64,000 nucleotides of DNA from Dongshaea marina (GCF_003072645.1 NZ_CP028897.1:1811658-1875657); one strand, 5' to 3'; positions 54,119-63,440 are shown, counted from the first letter of the stretch. Notes: generated from the sequence alone by a model not told the origin. Numbers and translations: made by a program.

Positions 54119-57100
54119 ATGCGTAAGTTTTTTTGGGGTTTGCTGAAGTGGCTGCTGCTTTGCCTGGTCATTGCCGCGGTTGCCGGCGGCGTTTATTACC
54201 TGGTTGAGATCTATCACTGGCCCTGGTGGGGAGGAGCAACCCTGCTCTCGGCGATTGCCGGTGTTGTGGTGCTGGTGATCGTGCTGCGTCGCTACATGCT
54301 GCGTTATCGGGAGAAGCAGTTTGTGGAGCGGGTGGTGCAAAGCGATGCCCGGCGCATCGCTGAAGCCGAGCAGGTCAGCAAACTTAGGTATCAGGAGCTG
54401 CAACAGCGCTGGCTGGATGCGGTCAAAATGCTCAGAGGCTCCAAGCTCAACCAGCATGGAAACCCCCTCTATACCCTTCCCTGGTATCTGGTGTTCGGTG
54501 AGTCGGAGTCAGGAAAGACCAGTGCGATCACTCATTGTGGTCTCACTTCGGTACTCTCCAAGGTGGGCCCCGAATCGGGGATGACCTCGACCCGAAATTG
54601 TGACTGGTGGTTTTTCGAAGAGGCGGTTGTCCTGGATACCGCCGGACGCTATGCGGTACCGCTCAGCGAGCAGGAGGATGAGCAGGAGTGGCTGGATTTC
54701 CTGGGACTGCTGGCGAAATACCGCAGACAGGAGCCGGTGAATGGTCTGGTGGTGACAGTCCCGGCTGAGAAGCTACTCGCCGGGCAGGAGCAGGCGCTGC
54801 AGGAGTATGGACGCTATATCGGCGCCCGACTGGATCGCCTGGCCCGGGTCATCGGGGCCAGGATCCCCATCTACCTGGTGATCACAAAGGCCGATCAGAT
54901 CTATGGTTTCGTGGATTATGCAAAACACCTGAGCGCGGAGAAGAAACGCCAGCCCTTTGGCTTTACCAGTGCCCAGCCTCAACCCGCCTCAGGGCTTATT
55001 CTGGCCGCCGTAGACGACATGGTGGCACGGCTTAATCAGCAACTGTTGCAAACCTCATCCGAGCATATTAACAGTGGGCGGCTCGCCTTTGCCTCAGAGC
55101 TGGGCCTGTTGGCAGAGCCTCTGAAGATGTTTTGTGACAGCGCCTTCGGCCACCAGAACTATCATGAGGAGGCGTTGCTGCGCGGTTTGTACCTGACCAG
55201 CGCCCTGCAACCCGTTGCCGCTAAGAGCCAGTGCCTTGAGCAAGCCGCAAGCTCACCGGCCAGTGAGGGCAGTGAAGGGCTGTTTTTGCACGATCTGTTT
55301 GCCCGGCTACTCCCGGGCGATCGGAACCTGTTTGAGCCAATTAGCGAATTTTTGCGCTGGCGAACCTTAACCAGCAATCTGTCGCTGCTTGTGGTACTGC
55401 TGGGTACCTTTGCCGTGGTTGGGGTGATGAGCCTTGGCTACATTGACAGTGAGCAGCAGATCCGAACTTTGCATCAGCAGCTGGTACGGACCGAGGAGAG
55501 CAAGGGCTCGGTGGAGCAGGAGATCATGTCTTTGCAGGCGCTGCAGCAAACCATGAGCCGGATCCATCGTGAGGAGTCCCAGTGGTATCTGCCGAAGATG
55601 ACCCTGGAAAAGCCTGTGTATATCGCCCTGCAGCGGGCGCAACAGAGCTTTGTTAAACTGTTTGCGCAGCGGGTTCTCGCTCCGGCAAATGGTCAGCTGA
55701 TAAGCCAGGTGAAGACCCTGGACTCAAAAAACTCCTCACAAGTTTCAATTGGAGATGCCGTGGATCATCTCTCATGGCAGCTTCAGGTGATCCACGCCCG
55801 GTTGGATGGCTCGGTGATGCCGGGGCTCAGTGGTTGGGCGCGTGGCAGTAAGGCGCTGGCCGGGGTGGATGTGGAGTATCAAAACGCCTTTGCGCTTCTG
55901 TATTCAGACTATGTTCTCTGGCTTGGGGATTCCCAGCTCCTTCAGGAGCTGGCGACCTCGACCCGGCAAAACCTGGCAATGTTGCTGACGACTCATAGCG
56001 ATCTGAACTGGATCACTCAGTGGGCCAGTGACAAGATCCCTCCGGTGCGGGCGGCCAGCTTCTGGCAGTTGCCTTTGAGCAATCCGCTGGAAGTTCCCGG
56101 AGCCTATACGGAGCAGGGATATCGGCTGATCAGTATTTTGCTTCGTCAGATCCAGGTCACCAGTGGGGTGGCTGATATTCAGGATCGGATCAAACGTTTC
56201 AAGAGTTGGTACGCTCTGCGTTACCTCCAGCAGTGGAAGAGCTTTAACAGTAATTTTGTGGCCTCGGGGCAGAACCTGAGCTCAGCGGATCGCAAGATGG
56301 TTTCACTGACCCTGGATGGCCAGGATAACCCCTTTATCAGCCTGCAGCGCCGAACCCTGAAGGAGCTCAGTGTGATCGAAGGTCTGACAACGGTTGATCT
56401 TAGCTCACTCAAACTCTCTCAGGCGATCATCAATAGCTACTGGGCACATCAGGAGAAAGGGATCGTCAGTACCACAGAGCAGGGTCAACAGCTGATGGCG
56501 AGCGCCTTTGCCCAGGACTCAACAACAGACACCCAATACTTCACTCTGATGTCCAGTGGTGAGAAAGCCTATAGCCAGCTGGAGGATGGCCTGAGCAGCA
56601 TGTTACCAACGGTCAACAGCGAGTCTGCGGCTGCACGGAGTATGGGGCAGTTATTCAGCTATGCGAGTCCTCAACAGGGGGCTGTTGCTGCGCACTCTGC
56701 GGTCCAGGAGCTGCATAAGTTATTAAGCAGTAAGCATAAGGCCCAGTCGATCAATGGTGCTCAGGTCTTTTTGAATATGTATCAATTTATCATGGATACC
56801 GAGTTGGATCTGGCGGCCTGCCATCTGCAAAATCAGTGGCAGAGCAATCTGTACGGGGTGCTCAAATATATTCCAACCGCAGAGCAGCGCAGTCGTCTGT
56901 TTTCTCAAAGTGGTTTGCTCACCAAGTTTCTGGAAGGGCCGGCGAAACCCTTTATTGAGCTTAAAGCGGATGGCTGGCATCCGGCCAGTTACAATGGGAT
57001 GAGCCTGCCATTTAATCGGGACTTTTTCAGCTTTATTGAGCAGGGCTCCTACCTGCAAGCCGAGAGTAAAGATTCCTACTCGGTTCAATTTAAGGCGCTG

Positions 57101-57523
57101 CCGCTCAATGTAAATCCGGGAGCTAAGCAGAAACCTTTCCAGTCTAGCCTTATTCTGCAGTGTGCCGCAGGAGCGCAAACGCTGCAGAATTATAACTACC
57201 CGATAACTCAAAGCTTTACCTGGAAGCCGAAGAGTTGTGGGACCACCCGGTTGCAGATCGATTTCAATGGATTGGAGCTCACCCGGAGCTGGCAGGGATC
57301 CAAGGGATTTGAAAAGTTTTTGCAGGAGTTCCGTAGTGGTGAAGTGGAGTACACGCCCGCCGACTTCCCTGATCAGGCTCAGCAGCTGCAGGAGCAGGGG
57401 ATCCAGTGGATCCGTGTGAAATATCAGATCTCAGGAGCGTATCCGGTGCTTTCTCTGGCACAGGGAGACAAGCTTGCCGTTCCGATGAAGATCGCTCACT
57501 GCCAGGGAGGCTTGAGTAGCTAA
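54119..57523 (+). CDS. tssM: T6SS membrane-complex protein TssM (IcmF)
   Basis: 1134 aa from ATG 54119 (GGAGAG four bases upstream; a TTG at 54089 overlaps tssL). Two N-terminal membrane helices are followed by a cytoplasmic NTPase-like domain with Walker A GESESGKT near residue 130, a third membrane helix near 420-440, and a large periplasmic region ending in a DUF2419/TssM C-terminal beta domain that meets TssJ. It forms the trans-envelope channel. Normal length. Confidence 0.96.
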   Translation: MRKFFWGLLKWLLLCLVIAAVAGGVYYLVEIYHWPWWGGATLLSAIAGVVVLVIVLRRYMLRYREKQFVERVVQSDARRIAEAEQVSKLRYQELQQRWLDAVKMLRGSKLNQHGNPLYTLPWYLVFGESESGKTSAITHCGLTSVLSKVGPESGMTSTRNCDWWFFEEAVVLDTAGRYAVPLSEQEDEQEWLDFLGLLAKYRRQEPVNGLVVTVPAEKLLAGQEQALQEYGRYIGARLDRLARVIGARIPIYLVITKADQIYGFVDYAKHLSAEKKRQPFGFTSAQPQPASGLILAAVDDMVARLNQQLLQTSSEHINSGRLAFASELGLLAEPLKMFCDSAFGHQNYHEEALLRGLYLTSALQPVAAKSQCLEQAASSPASEGSEGLFLHDLFARLLPGDRNLFEPISEFLRWRTLTSNLSLLVVLLGTFAVVGVMSLGYIDSEQQIRTLHQQLVRTEESKGSVEQEIMSLQALQQTMSRIHREESQWYLPKMTLEKPVYIALQRAQQSFVKLFAQRVLAPANGQLISQVKTLDSKNSSQVSIGDAVDHLSWQLQVIHARLDGSVMPGLSGWARGSKALAGVDVEYQNAFALLYSDYVLWLGDSQLLQELATSTRQNLAMLLTTHSDLNWITQWASDKIPPVRAASFWQLPLSNPLEVPGAYTEQGYRLISILLRQIQVTSGVADIQDRIKRFKSWYALRYLQQWKSFNSNFVASGQNLSSADRKMVSLTLDGQDNPFISLQRRTLKELSVIEGLTTVDLSSLKLSQAIINSYWAHQEKGIVSTTEQGQQLMASAFAQDSTTDTQYFTLMSSGEKAYSQLEDGLSSMLPTVNSESAAARSMGQLFSYASPQQGAVAAHSAVQELHKLLSSKHKAQSINGAQVFLNMYQFIMDTELDLAACHLQNQWQSNLYGVLKYIPTAEQRSRLFSQSGLLTKFLEGPAKPFIELKADGWHPASYNGMSLPFNRDFFSFIEQGSYLQAESKDSYSVQFKALPLNVNPGAKQKPFQSSLILQCAAGAQTLQNYNYPITQSFTWKPKSCGTTRLQIDFNGLELTRSWQGSKGFEKFLQEFRSGEVEYTPADFPDQAQQLQEQGIQWIRVKYQISGAYPVLSLAQGDKLAVPMKIAHCQGGLSS

Positions 57524-57525
57524 TT

Positions 57526-57843
57526 ATGACTTTGTTTAGAAAAGTACCCGTTATCTTTTTTGGTGTATGGTGTCTCGGTATCCTGTTGATCCTGGTGGTT
57601 GCGGTTCACGGGAGCCAGCGCTCTTTCGGTGAGCTCAGAGTGGGAACCATGATGCAGGAGGCGGTCAATCTATGCCATGGCCTGGTCGACTCAAAGCAGA
57701 GTAACGATATGTTTTCCGAGGGTTACAAGGGCTCCCAAAGCGACACGGTTATTTTACGCCATCAACTCTATCTGCCTGAGTCATCTGCACAGGCGAGTTT
57801 GTCTGGAGCAGCAAAGCCTCCTGTAAGTCAGGAAGCGAACTGA
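57526..57843 (+). CDS. Small single-pass membrane protein, last gene of tssJKLM operon
   Basis: 105 aa, starting two bases after tssM. One N-terminal membrane helix (FGVWCLGILLILVVAV) and a soluble, probably periplasmic tail. The N-terminus resembles the 57-aa protein at 22883. Not a TssA. Family not recognised; its tight linkage with tssM suggests a role in the membrane complex. Confidence 0.65.
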   Translation: MTLFRKVPVIFFGVWCLGILLILVVAVHGSQRSFGELRVGTMMQEAVNLCHGLVDSKQSNDMFSEGYKGSQSDTVILRHQLYLPESSAQASLSGAAKPPVSQEAN

Positions 57844-57858
57844 TTGCGACAGGCTGTT

Positions 57859-57895
57859 GATCATCCTGCATCTCACAGGGCAGGATGATCTTTTT
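57859..57895 (+). terminator. Rho-independent terminator of the tssJKLM operon
   Basis: GATCATCCTG / CAGGATGATC, a 10-bp or longer perfect stem, followed directly by TTTTT and CTC. Clear end of the T6SS island. Confidence 0.85.
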
Positions 57896-58322
57896 CTCAA
57901 CCATCCCGCCTTCTCCGGATATAACCGCGCCGTCGTTATCAAAATGTTTCTGTCGATGAGCGCCAGGCTTTCACCTTGTTACATCAGACCCGGACCGATC
58001 GTCCCTTTGGGGAGATGGGAATGATGAGCTCAAGAATCTTTTGATTCTGTGGATCAATCAGGTCATCATATCTAGGCCTGAAGTACCGGCTTTTAGCTGT
58101 GCTCGTCGGTGTGGCACTATCGAAGTCTGATGATTGACTCCTTTGGACTGGCAGTGCTGTGGTTTCCCTGATTGAAGTGGCAGCTTGGATCTGGGGTGAT
58201 GGCCATTGCATTGCTCGATAAACTTTACCGGCCGATGATCGCGGCGCTTACTCTCAATATGGTTGAGTACTTCAGGCTTCTTTCCTCACATTAGATCTTG
58301 ACTGGCAGGGTGGTAAAGGCGG
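57896..58322. other. Gene-free region between T6SS island and btuC
   Basis: About 430 bases with only short broken frames on both strands, such as a 31-codon frame ending near 58294. Some read like remnants of a former gene, but I cannot assign them. No repeats or mobile-element ends seen. Confidence 0.4.
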
Positions 58323-59327
58323 GTGATTGAGCAATATCTGCGACGGGAAAAACGTCGGCAGTGGTGGGTGTTGAGTGCATTGTGCCTGCTGCTGGTGATC
58401 ATTTTTTGTGTCAATCTGGTTAGTGGTGCTTTTCCTGTTAGCTTACATCAACTCATCGAGGGGCTCAGCTCACTGCAGCGTCAGGTGTTATTTGAGCTCA
58501 GGCTCCCCAGGGCATTTATTGCGGTGCTGACCGGAGCCGGGTTGGCGGTTGCCGGTGCGGTGCTGCAGGTCCTGTTACAAAACCCGATTGCCGAGCCGGG
58601 ATTGACCGGGATCTCGGGAGGGGCGAGCCTGGCGGCCGTGTTGGTGATGGTTGGACTGGGACATCATTATCTCCCCGGGTGGGCGGTATCGGCCGCCGCA
58701 TTTTTGGGGGCTTTGGTGGTCACAGTGCTGATGATCAGCATGGCCCGCTGGCGTAAACTGGATACGGCCCGGCTGTTATTGCTTGGGATCGCGATCGGCA
58801 TTCTTACCAATGCAGCGATGAGCTGGATCCTGTTTTTCTCTTCGGATCACTCGTTGCGTGAGATCCTGTTTTGGATGATGGGGAGTCTCTCCTATGGTCA
58901 ACATCGATTGGCCTGGTGGTGGCTACCCTTCGTGTTGGTGCTCGGCTGGCTCTGTAGCCAGGGAAGTATTCTGGATCGCCTGATGCTGGGTGAGGAACAG
59001 GCCAGGTTACTGGGGATTGATATGGGGCGGGTCCAGCGGCGCCTCATCGTCGGCGTGTGTCTTGTGACCGGGTTCTCGGTGGCGATGGCCGGGGTGATCG
59101 GGTTTATCGGTCTGGTTGTGCCTCATTTGGTGCGGCTTGCTTTGGGAAATCGCCAGAGGTTTGTGCTTCCTGCCTCGGCCTTGCTGGGAGCCTGTCTGTT
59201 GCTGGCCGCCGATCTTGCGGCCCGAACTCTGCTCAGTGCCGGAGAGCTTCCCATTGGGGTGGTGACTGCAACGTTCGGGGCTCCGGTATTTATCTATATG
59301 TTGGTGCGTTCCAATGCTGTCAGTTAA
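58323..59327 (+). CDS. btuC: Vitamin B12 ABC transporter permease BtuC
   Basis: 334 aa from GTG 58323, about 10 membrane helices, FecCD/BtuC family. LRLPRAFIAVLTGAGLAVAG and GAVLQVLLQNPIAEPGLTGI are the family signature, GFIGLVVPHLVRL occurs late, and GELPIGVVTATFGAPVF is near the end. With BtuD next door, vitamin B12 import is the likely role, although related FecCD permeases carry iron chelates. BtuF is not encoded here. Overlaps btuD by 14 bases. Confidence 0.85.
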   Translation: MIEQYLRREKRRQWWVLSALCLLLVIIFCVNLVSGAFPVSLHQLIEGLSSLQRQVLFELRLPRAFIAVLTGAGLAVAGAVLQVLLQNPIAEPGLTGISGGASLAAVLVMVGLGHHYLPGWAVSAAAFLGALVVTVLMISMARWRKLDTARLLLLGIAIGILTNAAMSWILFFSSDHSLREILFWMMGSLSYGQHRLAWWWLPFVLVLGWLCSQGSILDRLMLGEEQARLLGIDMGRVQRRLIVGVCLVTGFSVAMAGVIGFIGLVVPHLVRLALGNRQRFVLPASALLGACLLLAADLAARTLLSAGELPIGVVTATFGAPVFIYMLVRSNAVS

Positions 59328-60072
59328 TCATCTCTGCCTGGACAAGCGTTTAAACCAGCTTAGCTTTGAACTGGCTCCGGGGGAGCTGGTTTGTCTGCTC
59401 GGGCCCAACGGCAGTGGCAAATCGTCGCTGCTGAGTTCCCTGTCAGGCTTGCTGACCGACTATCGGGGTGAGATCACTCTGGGCGCCCATGATCTGAGGG
59501 AGTATAGCCTGGCCGAGCTGGGACGGGTTCGTGCCATGCTACCCCAGCGGGCCCAAAGTTTTCTGTCGATGCCGGGCTTTCAGGTGATGGAGCTTGGGGC
59601 ATCTTTGCTCGGTGTGCCACGCTCCCAGTGGTTGAGTGCGGCAGAGGAGTTGATTGAGCGCCTGGAGCTTGAGTCCCTGGTCACCCGGGATTTCACTCAG
59701 CTCTCCGGGGGGGAGCAGCAGCGGTTGCTGCTGGCTCGTACCCTGCTACAGATCTGGCCAACCCTTAACAACCAGGGGCAGCTGCTATTGCTGGATGAGC
59801 CTTTGACTGGCCTGGATCTCCATCATCAATGGATCGTTCTTAATCTTCTGCAGGAGCTCAGCCAACAGGGGATCTGTGTGGTGTTGTCGATTCATGACTT
59901 TAATCTGGCGCTACGCTTTGGCAAGCGACTGCTGATGCTTAAGCGTGGTGAGCTGGTGGCGGATGGTGCCCCCGGGATCCTGGATCGCGCCCTGCTTAAA
60001 AAGATCTTTGGGATTGAAACGGCTCAGGCCGAGATTGATGGATATGAGGTATTTATTCCGGTTGGAATGTAG
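59314..60072 (+). CDS. btuD: Vitamin B12 ABC transporter ATPase BtuD
   Basis: 252 aa. Walker A GPNGSGKSS, signature LSGGEQQRLLLARTLL, Walker B LLLLDEPLTGLDL and a switch His in LSIHDFNLALRFG. The gene overlaps btuC. It supplies ATP energy for import across the inner membrane. The short form (about 250 aa) and LHHQ after Walker B fit BtuD. A terminator hairpin follows. Confidence 0.88.
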   Translation: MLSVNHLCLDKRLNQLSFELAPGELVCLLGPNGSGKSSLLSSLSGLLTDYRGEITLGAHDLREYSLAELGRVRAMLPQRAQSFLSMPGFQVMELGASLLGVPRSQWLSAAEELIERLELESLVTRDFTQLSGGEQQRLLLARTLLQIWPTLNNQGQLLLLDEPLTGLDLHHQWIVLNLLQELSQQGICVVLSIHDFNLALRFGKRLLMLKRGELVADGAPGILDRALLKKIFGIETAQAEIDGYEVFIPVGM

Positions 60073-60104
60073 GCTCTGCTGAACATGACGAGCAGAGCCT
60101 CTTT
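60072..60104 (+). terminator. Terminator after btuD
   Basis: GGCTCTGCT / AGCAGAGCC, a 9-bp perfect stem with a 10-base loop, followed by TCTTT. Confidence 0.7.
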
Positions 60105-60132
60105 CGGAGAAACGAAGTTATCCCATGAGATC

Positions 60133-61212
60133 TTAGCCAAGCTCTAGGCGGGCTCGAGCCGCATCCGCCAGCTGATGGATGAGTCGCTCTGTGTCTTGCC
60201 AACCGATACAACCATCAGTGATGCTCTGACCATAGGTCAGGGGGTGGGGCAGGTTTAGCTGCTGGCGGCCCTCTTTGATAAAGCTCTCTACCATGACGCC
60301 AGCGATATTTCGGTTTCCTTCTGCAAGCTGTGCGCCGATCACCTCGGCCACGTGCAGCTGCTTATCAAACTGCTTGAGACTGTTGCCATGGCTAAAGTCG
60401 ACCATCACCCGGCTGGGTTGCTCGGCTCGAGCCAGGGCCGCGGATGCCTGCTCGATATCTTCCTGATGGTAATTTGGAACTTTACCACCACGCAGGATCA
60501 GGTGGCCATCGGGATTTCCCAGGCTCTGGAACATCGCCAGCCGGCCCTCACCATCGGCTGCACAATAAGGGTGGCTGTGAGCTGCGGCGCAGATTGCATC
60601 GATGGCGATCCGGATATTGCCATCTGTGCCATTTTTAAAGCCGATGGGGCAGGGGATGCTGGAGGCCATCTCTCTGTGGATCTGACTCTCGGTGGTGCGT
60701 GCCCCTATGGCTCCCCAACTGACCAGATCACTTATATAATCTGCGGTCAGGGGATGCAGAAATTCGGTCGCAGTGGGAAGTCCTAACTGGCAGACCGAAA
60801 GCATCAGTTTCCTGGCGGTGCGCAGGCCAAGGTTGATATCACCGGATCCATCGAGCTTAGGGTCATTGATAAGGCCGGTCCAGCCTATGGTGGTGCGCGG
60901 CTTCCTGAAGTAGCAGCGCATCACGATCTCAAGGCTGTCGTGATACTCATGGTGAAGCTTGGCTAAGCGGTTTGCATAGTCCAGAGCGGCGGTTGGATCG
61001 TGAATCGAGCAGGGACCAATCACCACCAGAAGTCGCTGATCCTTGCCATGAACTATATCTGTAATACGCGAGCGTGCAGCAGAGATCTGAGTTGCAATCT
61101 CGGGGGAGAGGGCAAACTCATTAAATAACTCTTGTTTACTAATCAGAGGATAACAGGCATTGGTGGTGCTGTTTGCTCCAGCTTGTGATTGAAGGTTGCG
61201 GCTCGATGTCAT
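60133..61212 (-). CDS. 3-deoxy-7-phosphoheptulonate (DAHP) synthase, AroF/G/H type
   Basis: 359 aa, type I DAHP synthase. It joins phosphoenolpyruvate and erythrose 4-phosphate, the first step of aromatic amino-acid synthesis, in the cytoplasm. RLLVVIGPCSIHD, KPRTTIGWTGLINDPKLDGS and GARTTESQIHREMASSIPCP are family-defining, and FKNGTDG is the metal/substrate loop. Which of AroF, AroG or AroH it represents cannot be fixed from sequence alone. It lies 3' to a periplasmic-binding-protein gene on the same strand, separated by a terminator. Confidence 0.93.
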   Translation of the reverse strand: MTSSRNLQSQAGANSTTNACYPLISKQELFNEFALSPEIATQISAARSRITDIVHGKDQRLLVVIGPCSIHDPTAALDYANRLAKLHHEYHDSLEIVMRCYFRKPRTTIGWTGLINDPKLDGSGDINLGLRTARKLMLSVCQLGLPTATEFLHPLTADYISDLVSWGAIGARTTESQIHREMASSIPCPIGFKNGTDGNIRIAIDAICAAAHSHPYCAADGEGRLAMFQSLGNPDGHLILRGGKVPNYHQEDIEQASAALARAEQPSRVMVDFSHGNSLKQFDKQLHVAEVIGAQLAEGNRNIAGVMVESFIKEGRQQLNLPHPLTYGQSITDGCIGWQDTERLIHQLADAARARLELG

Positions 61213-61390
61213 GGTACTGTTAAGCTATCCTGTTTGGTCTTGTATAGGTTTTAACCTATTCCATTACATTCAGTTATACTGCGCTTTGCTGAGGATTTCG
61301 AGTTGCATATTGTCTCAAACCATCTCAGCAGTGTTTACACATTTAGATATGCTGAACTGCCACACTGCCTTCTACCCTGATCGGATGTGA
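61213..61390 (-). promoter_or_regulatory. Upstream region of the DAHP synthase gene
   Basis: Minus strand TATAAC at 61273-61278 is a plausible -10. A TGTAAA half-site is seen farther up, but no complete TyrR or TrpR operator. Regulation by aromatic amino acids is thus not shown. Confidence 0.35.
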
Positions 61391-61431
61391 CTCAAAATAT
61401 AAGCCCGGAGCTGTGGCAACAGGTCCGGGCT
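61391..61431 (-). terminator. Terminator of the binding-protein gene
   Basis: Minus strand AGCCCGGA / TCCGGGCT, 8-bp stem with 14-base loop, followed by TATATTTTG. It separates the binding-protein transcript from the DAHP synthase gene. Confidence 0.7.
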
Positions 61432-61565
61432 GCGACTGCAAATCCTTTGAAGTCATAGGTGCCGAGGATAGCATAGCCACCGGAAAATACCCAGATTGTC
61501 GCAATCTGCTTAGGCGCAAAGGTTTTCTTGGTCAAATAGCAGGGTTACTTAATCCGGGGCTTAGG

Positions 61566-62348
61566 TTAATTCTCAGCGGCCGAGATCCCGGCTCGCTTTT
61601 TCATGAGGCGAAGCATTGGCTGATTGTTGGCTAAAAATGTATTGAACTCTTTAATTATTTTGGGGTGCTTTATGGTTGCCAGGTGATAAGCATCTTTGGT
61701 AAATGGAAGATGGCGATTAAAGACCAGAGAGCCTGGCCCAAGGATCACTCTGTTGAGCAGGAAGTTCGCGACATCAAGGTTAATATAGACGCCAGCGGCC
61801 CGCCCTCTAGCCACCATCTTCACTGCTGCTATCGCTGAATTTGAGGGAACTGTTGCGATCTCCCAGCGGCTAATCTTCTCTTGGTAGCCGATGGGACTGA
61901 AGCCCCGGATCAGTGCCAGTTTTTTTAATTGGCTTATATTGATCTTTGAGCGCTCTTTGCTGACCATCACGCCATCGATATAACTGACAACAGGTTCACT
62001 GTAATATAGCTGCAGATCCTGCTTGAGATCCTCTGACCAGTTCGGGTTTTCTGGGAATCGGAAGTCCAGATCTTGGACGGTTAAAAACTGATAATTGAGC
62101 CGGGCCACCGGCATCGCCTTGTATTCAAACTGATAGCCATAGGTTTTAGCGAATGCATCGAGAACTTGGCGATTAAATCCGGAGTATTTACCATTTTCTG
62201 ACACTGAGTAGGGCAGGTACATTAAGCTTTCCACTCCGATGCAGTAAACCCTTTGTTTGGATGCCAGCATGGGCGAGCAGAGCATCAGGGCTGTAATGAG
62301 TAAGGCCCTCAGAGGCTGAACTGAAAAAAGCTGAATATCCTTGAGCAT
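61566..62348 (-). CDS. Periplasmic substrate-binding protein, family 3 type
   Basis: 260 aa, signal peptide (LRALLITALMLCSPMLA) then a bilobal solute-binding fold with YLPYSVSENGKYSGFNRQVL and DFRFPENPNWSEDL. Segment KKLALIRGFSPIGYQE marks the second lobe. No ABC partner nearby. Same broad SBP_bac_3-like class as the protein at 13480. Ligand unknown. Confidence 0.7.
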   Translation of the reverse strand: MLKDIQLFSVQPLRALLITALMLCSPMLASKQRVYCIGVESLMYLPYSVSENGKYSGFNRQVLDAFAKTYGYQFEYKAMPVARLNYQFLTVQDLDFRFPENPNWSEDLKQDLQLYYSEPVVSYIDGVMVSKERSKINISQLKKLALIRGFSPIGYQEKISRWEIATVPSNSAIAAVKMVARGRAAGVYINLDVANFLLNRVILGPGSLVFNRHLPFTKDAYHLATIKHPKIIKEFNTFLANNQPMLRLMKKRAGISAAEN

Positions 62349-62667
62349 ATAAAGCCCCCGGGAATACCGTCACCTCATTGTGAGTATAGCCCGGATGACT
62401 CCATCGCCTGCTGAAACCAGCACATCTTGAATGCGAGTAACTGCTCAAAGGCATAATCCTATTTTGAATTGGTTCGAAACGAAAACCTGGCAAATATAAT
62501 GGCTTCTAATGTCAAGACCTTAGGTAGTTGTTTAGAGGAAGTTACTGAAGAAATGTGAAAGATCTATATGGGAGGTGATGGAATCATCCTTGGATCTTGA
62601 TGATCTTTCAGTAGGAGGAGAGTCAGGATTACGGCTTTAATTTTGAGTCATTAGAGGAGACATCTTC
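62349..62667. other. Intergenic region before the putative metalloprotease
   Basis: About 320 bases between divergent genes, AT-rich toward the right. AGAGGAGA (about 62650-62658) is the ribosome site of the next gene. No palindrome of the T6SS promoter type and no repeat found. Confidence 0.4.
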
Positions 62668-63393
62668 ATGCAAAATATTGCGACATCCCTGGGGGGAGTA
62701 CGTCCGTCGGTACCTGGATCAATCGCTCCATCATCTCAGGATATCTTTAAGCTGGATCCACAACTTAGCTATCTTCAGCTTGGTTCAGAGGACATTATGC
62801 AATGTAAACCATATTTTATGGAGGTTTTGGCTAACTCTGAAGCGCTCAAAAGTGGGGTGACGATTGATTACAACCCTCAATCTTCAGGTTCTTATAAACC
62901 GAGTACAGGTCACATTGAGATGGGGCCGATAAGTGATCCAAAGGATCCTATGCAGCTTTCTGGTCAAGTGGCAGCACTTGCACACGAGTTATCTCATGCT
63001 AAAGACGCTCATGAAGGGCGTGTTACTGCTCGTCAAATGGCTCAGTTACATAGCCCTGATCTACAAGGTGATACAAGGGCTATGTACAAGACTGAGCTGA
63101 AAGCTTGGATGGTTGAGGCTTTGCAGAGTAAGGTTTCAATGGATGCGGGGATTCAACCAACGACTCGGATGAAAGATTTAGTTAAAGATCTGTCTACTAC
63201 TGTGAATAAACGTATTGAGTTATATCGTTCACAGGCATCTCTTCCTCAAAGCTGGGGGGCTGAAAAGATATTACAAAAAACAAAATTAGAGCAGCCATTG
63301 AAGGATGCTATTGAATATGTTGAAAAGACTTCAATTTCCTCTCCAGAGGAAGCTGAGGCCGCACTCAAGGAGCTTGATAGGATTTTTGCTTGA
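62668..63393 (+). CDS. Putative zinc metalloprotease with HELSH motif (effector-like)
   Basis: 241 aa, strong ribosome site, no signal peptide. The first 100 residues include GHIEMGPISD. Then VAALAHELSHAKDAHEG gives a HExxH zinc motif with His106, Glu107 and His110. A likely third ligand is Glu143 in KTELKAWMVEA, where gluzincins have E-x-x-A. The layout recalls the M91 (NleD/HopH/XopG) effector proteases and related polymorphic toxins, but I cannot confirm membership. AT-rich compared with its neighbours. No immunity gene or T6SS gene is adjacent. Possibly an injected effector; evidence is motif only. Confidence 0.6.
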   Translation: MQNIATSLGGVRPSVPGSIAPSSQDIFKLDPQLSYLQLGSEDIMQCKPYFMEVLANSEALKSGVTIDYNPQSSGSYKPSTGHIEMGPISDPKDPMQLSGQVAALAHELSHAKDAHEGRVTARQMAQLHSPDLQGDTRAMYKTELKAWMVEALQSKVSMDAGIQPTTRMKDLVKDLSTTVNKRIELYRSQASLPQSWGAEKILQKTKLEQPLKDAIEYVEKTSISSPEEAEAALKELDRIFA

Positions 63394-63406
63394 ATTTACT
63401 CGATAA

Positions 63407-63427
63407 CCCCACACCTTTGGTGTGGGG
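63407..63427. terminator. Hairpin between convergent genes
   Basis: CCCCACACC-TTT-GGTGTGGGG, a 9-bp perfect stem, between the metalloprotease stop and the ppsR stop. T-tracts are weak on both sides. Confidence 0.6.
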
Positions 63428-63440
63428 CCTTGTTACTGTA

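Noticed and set aside
61213-61390. TyrR or TrpR operator before the DAHP synthase gene
   Set aside because: Only an isolated TGTAAA half-site; no full palindrome.
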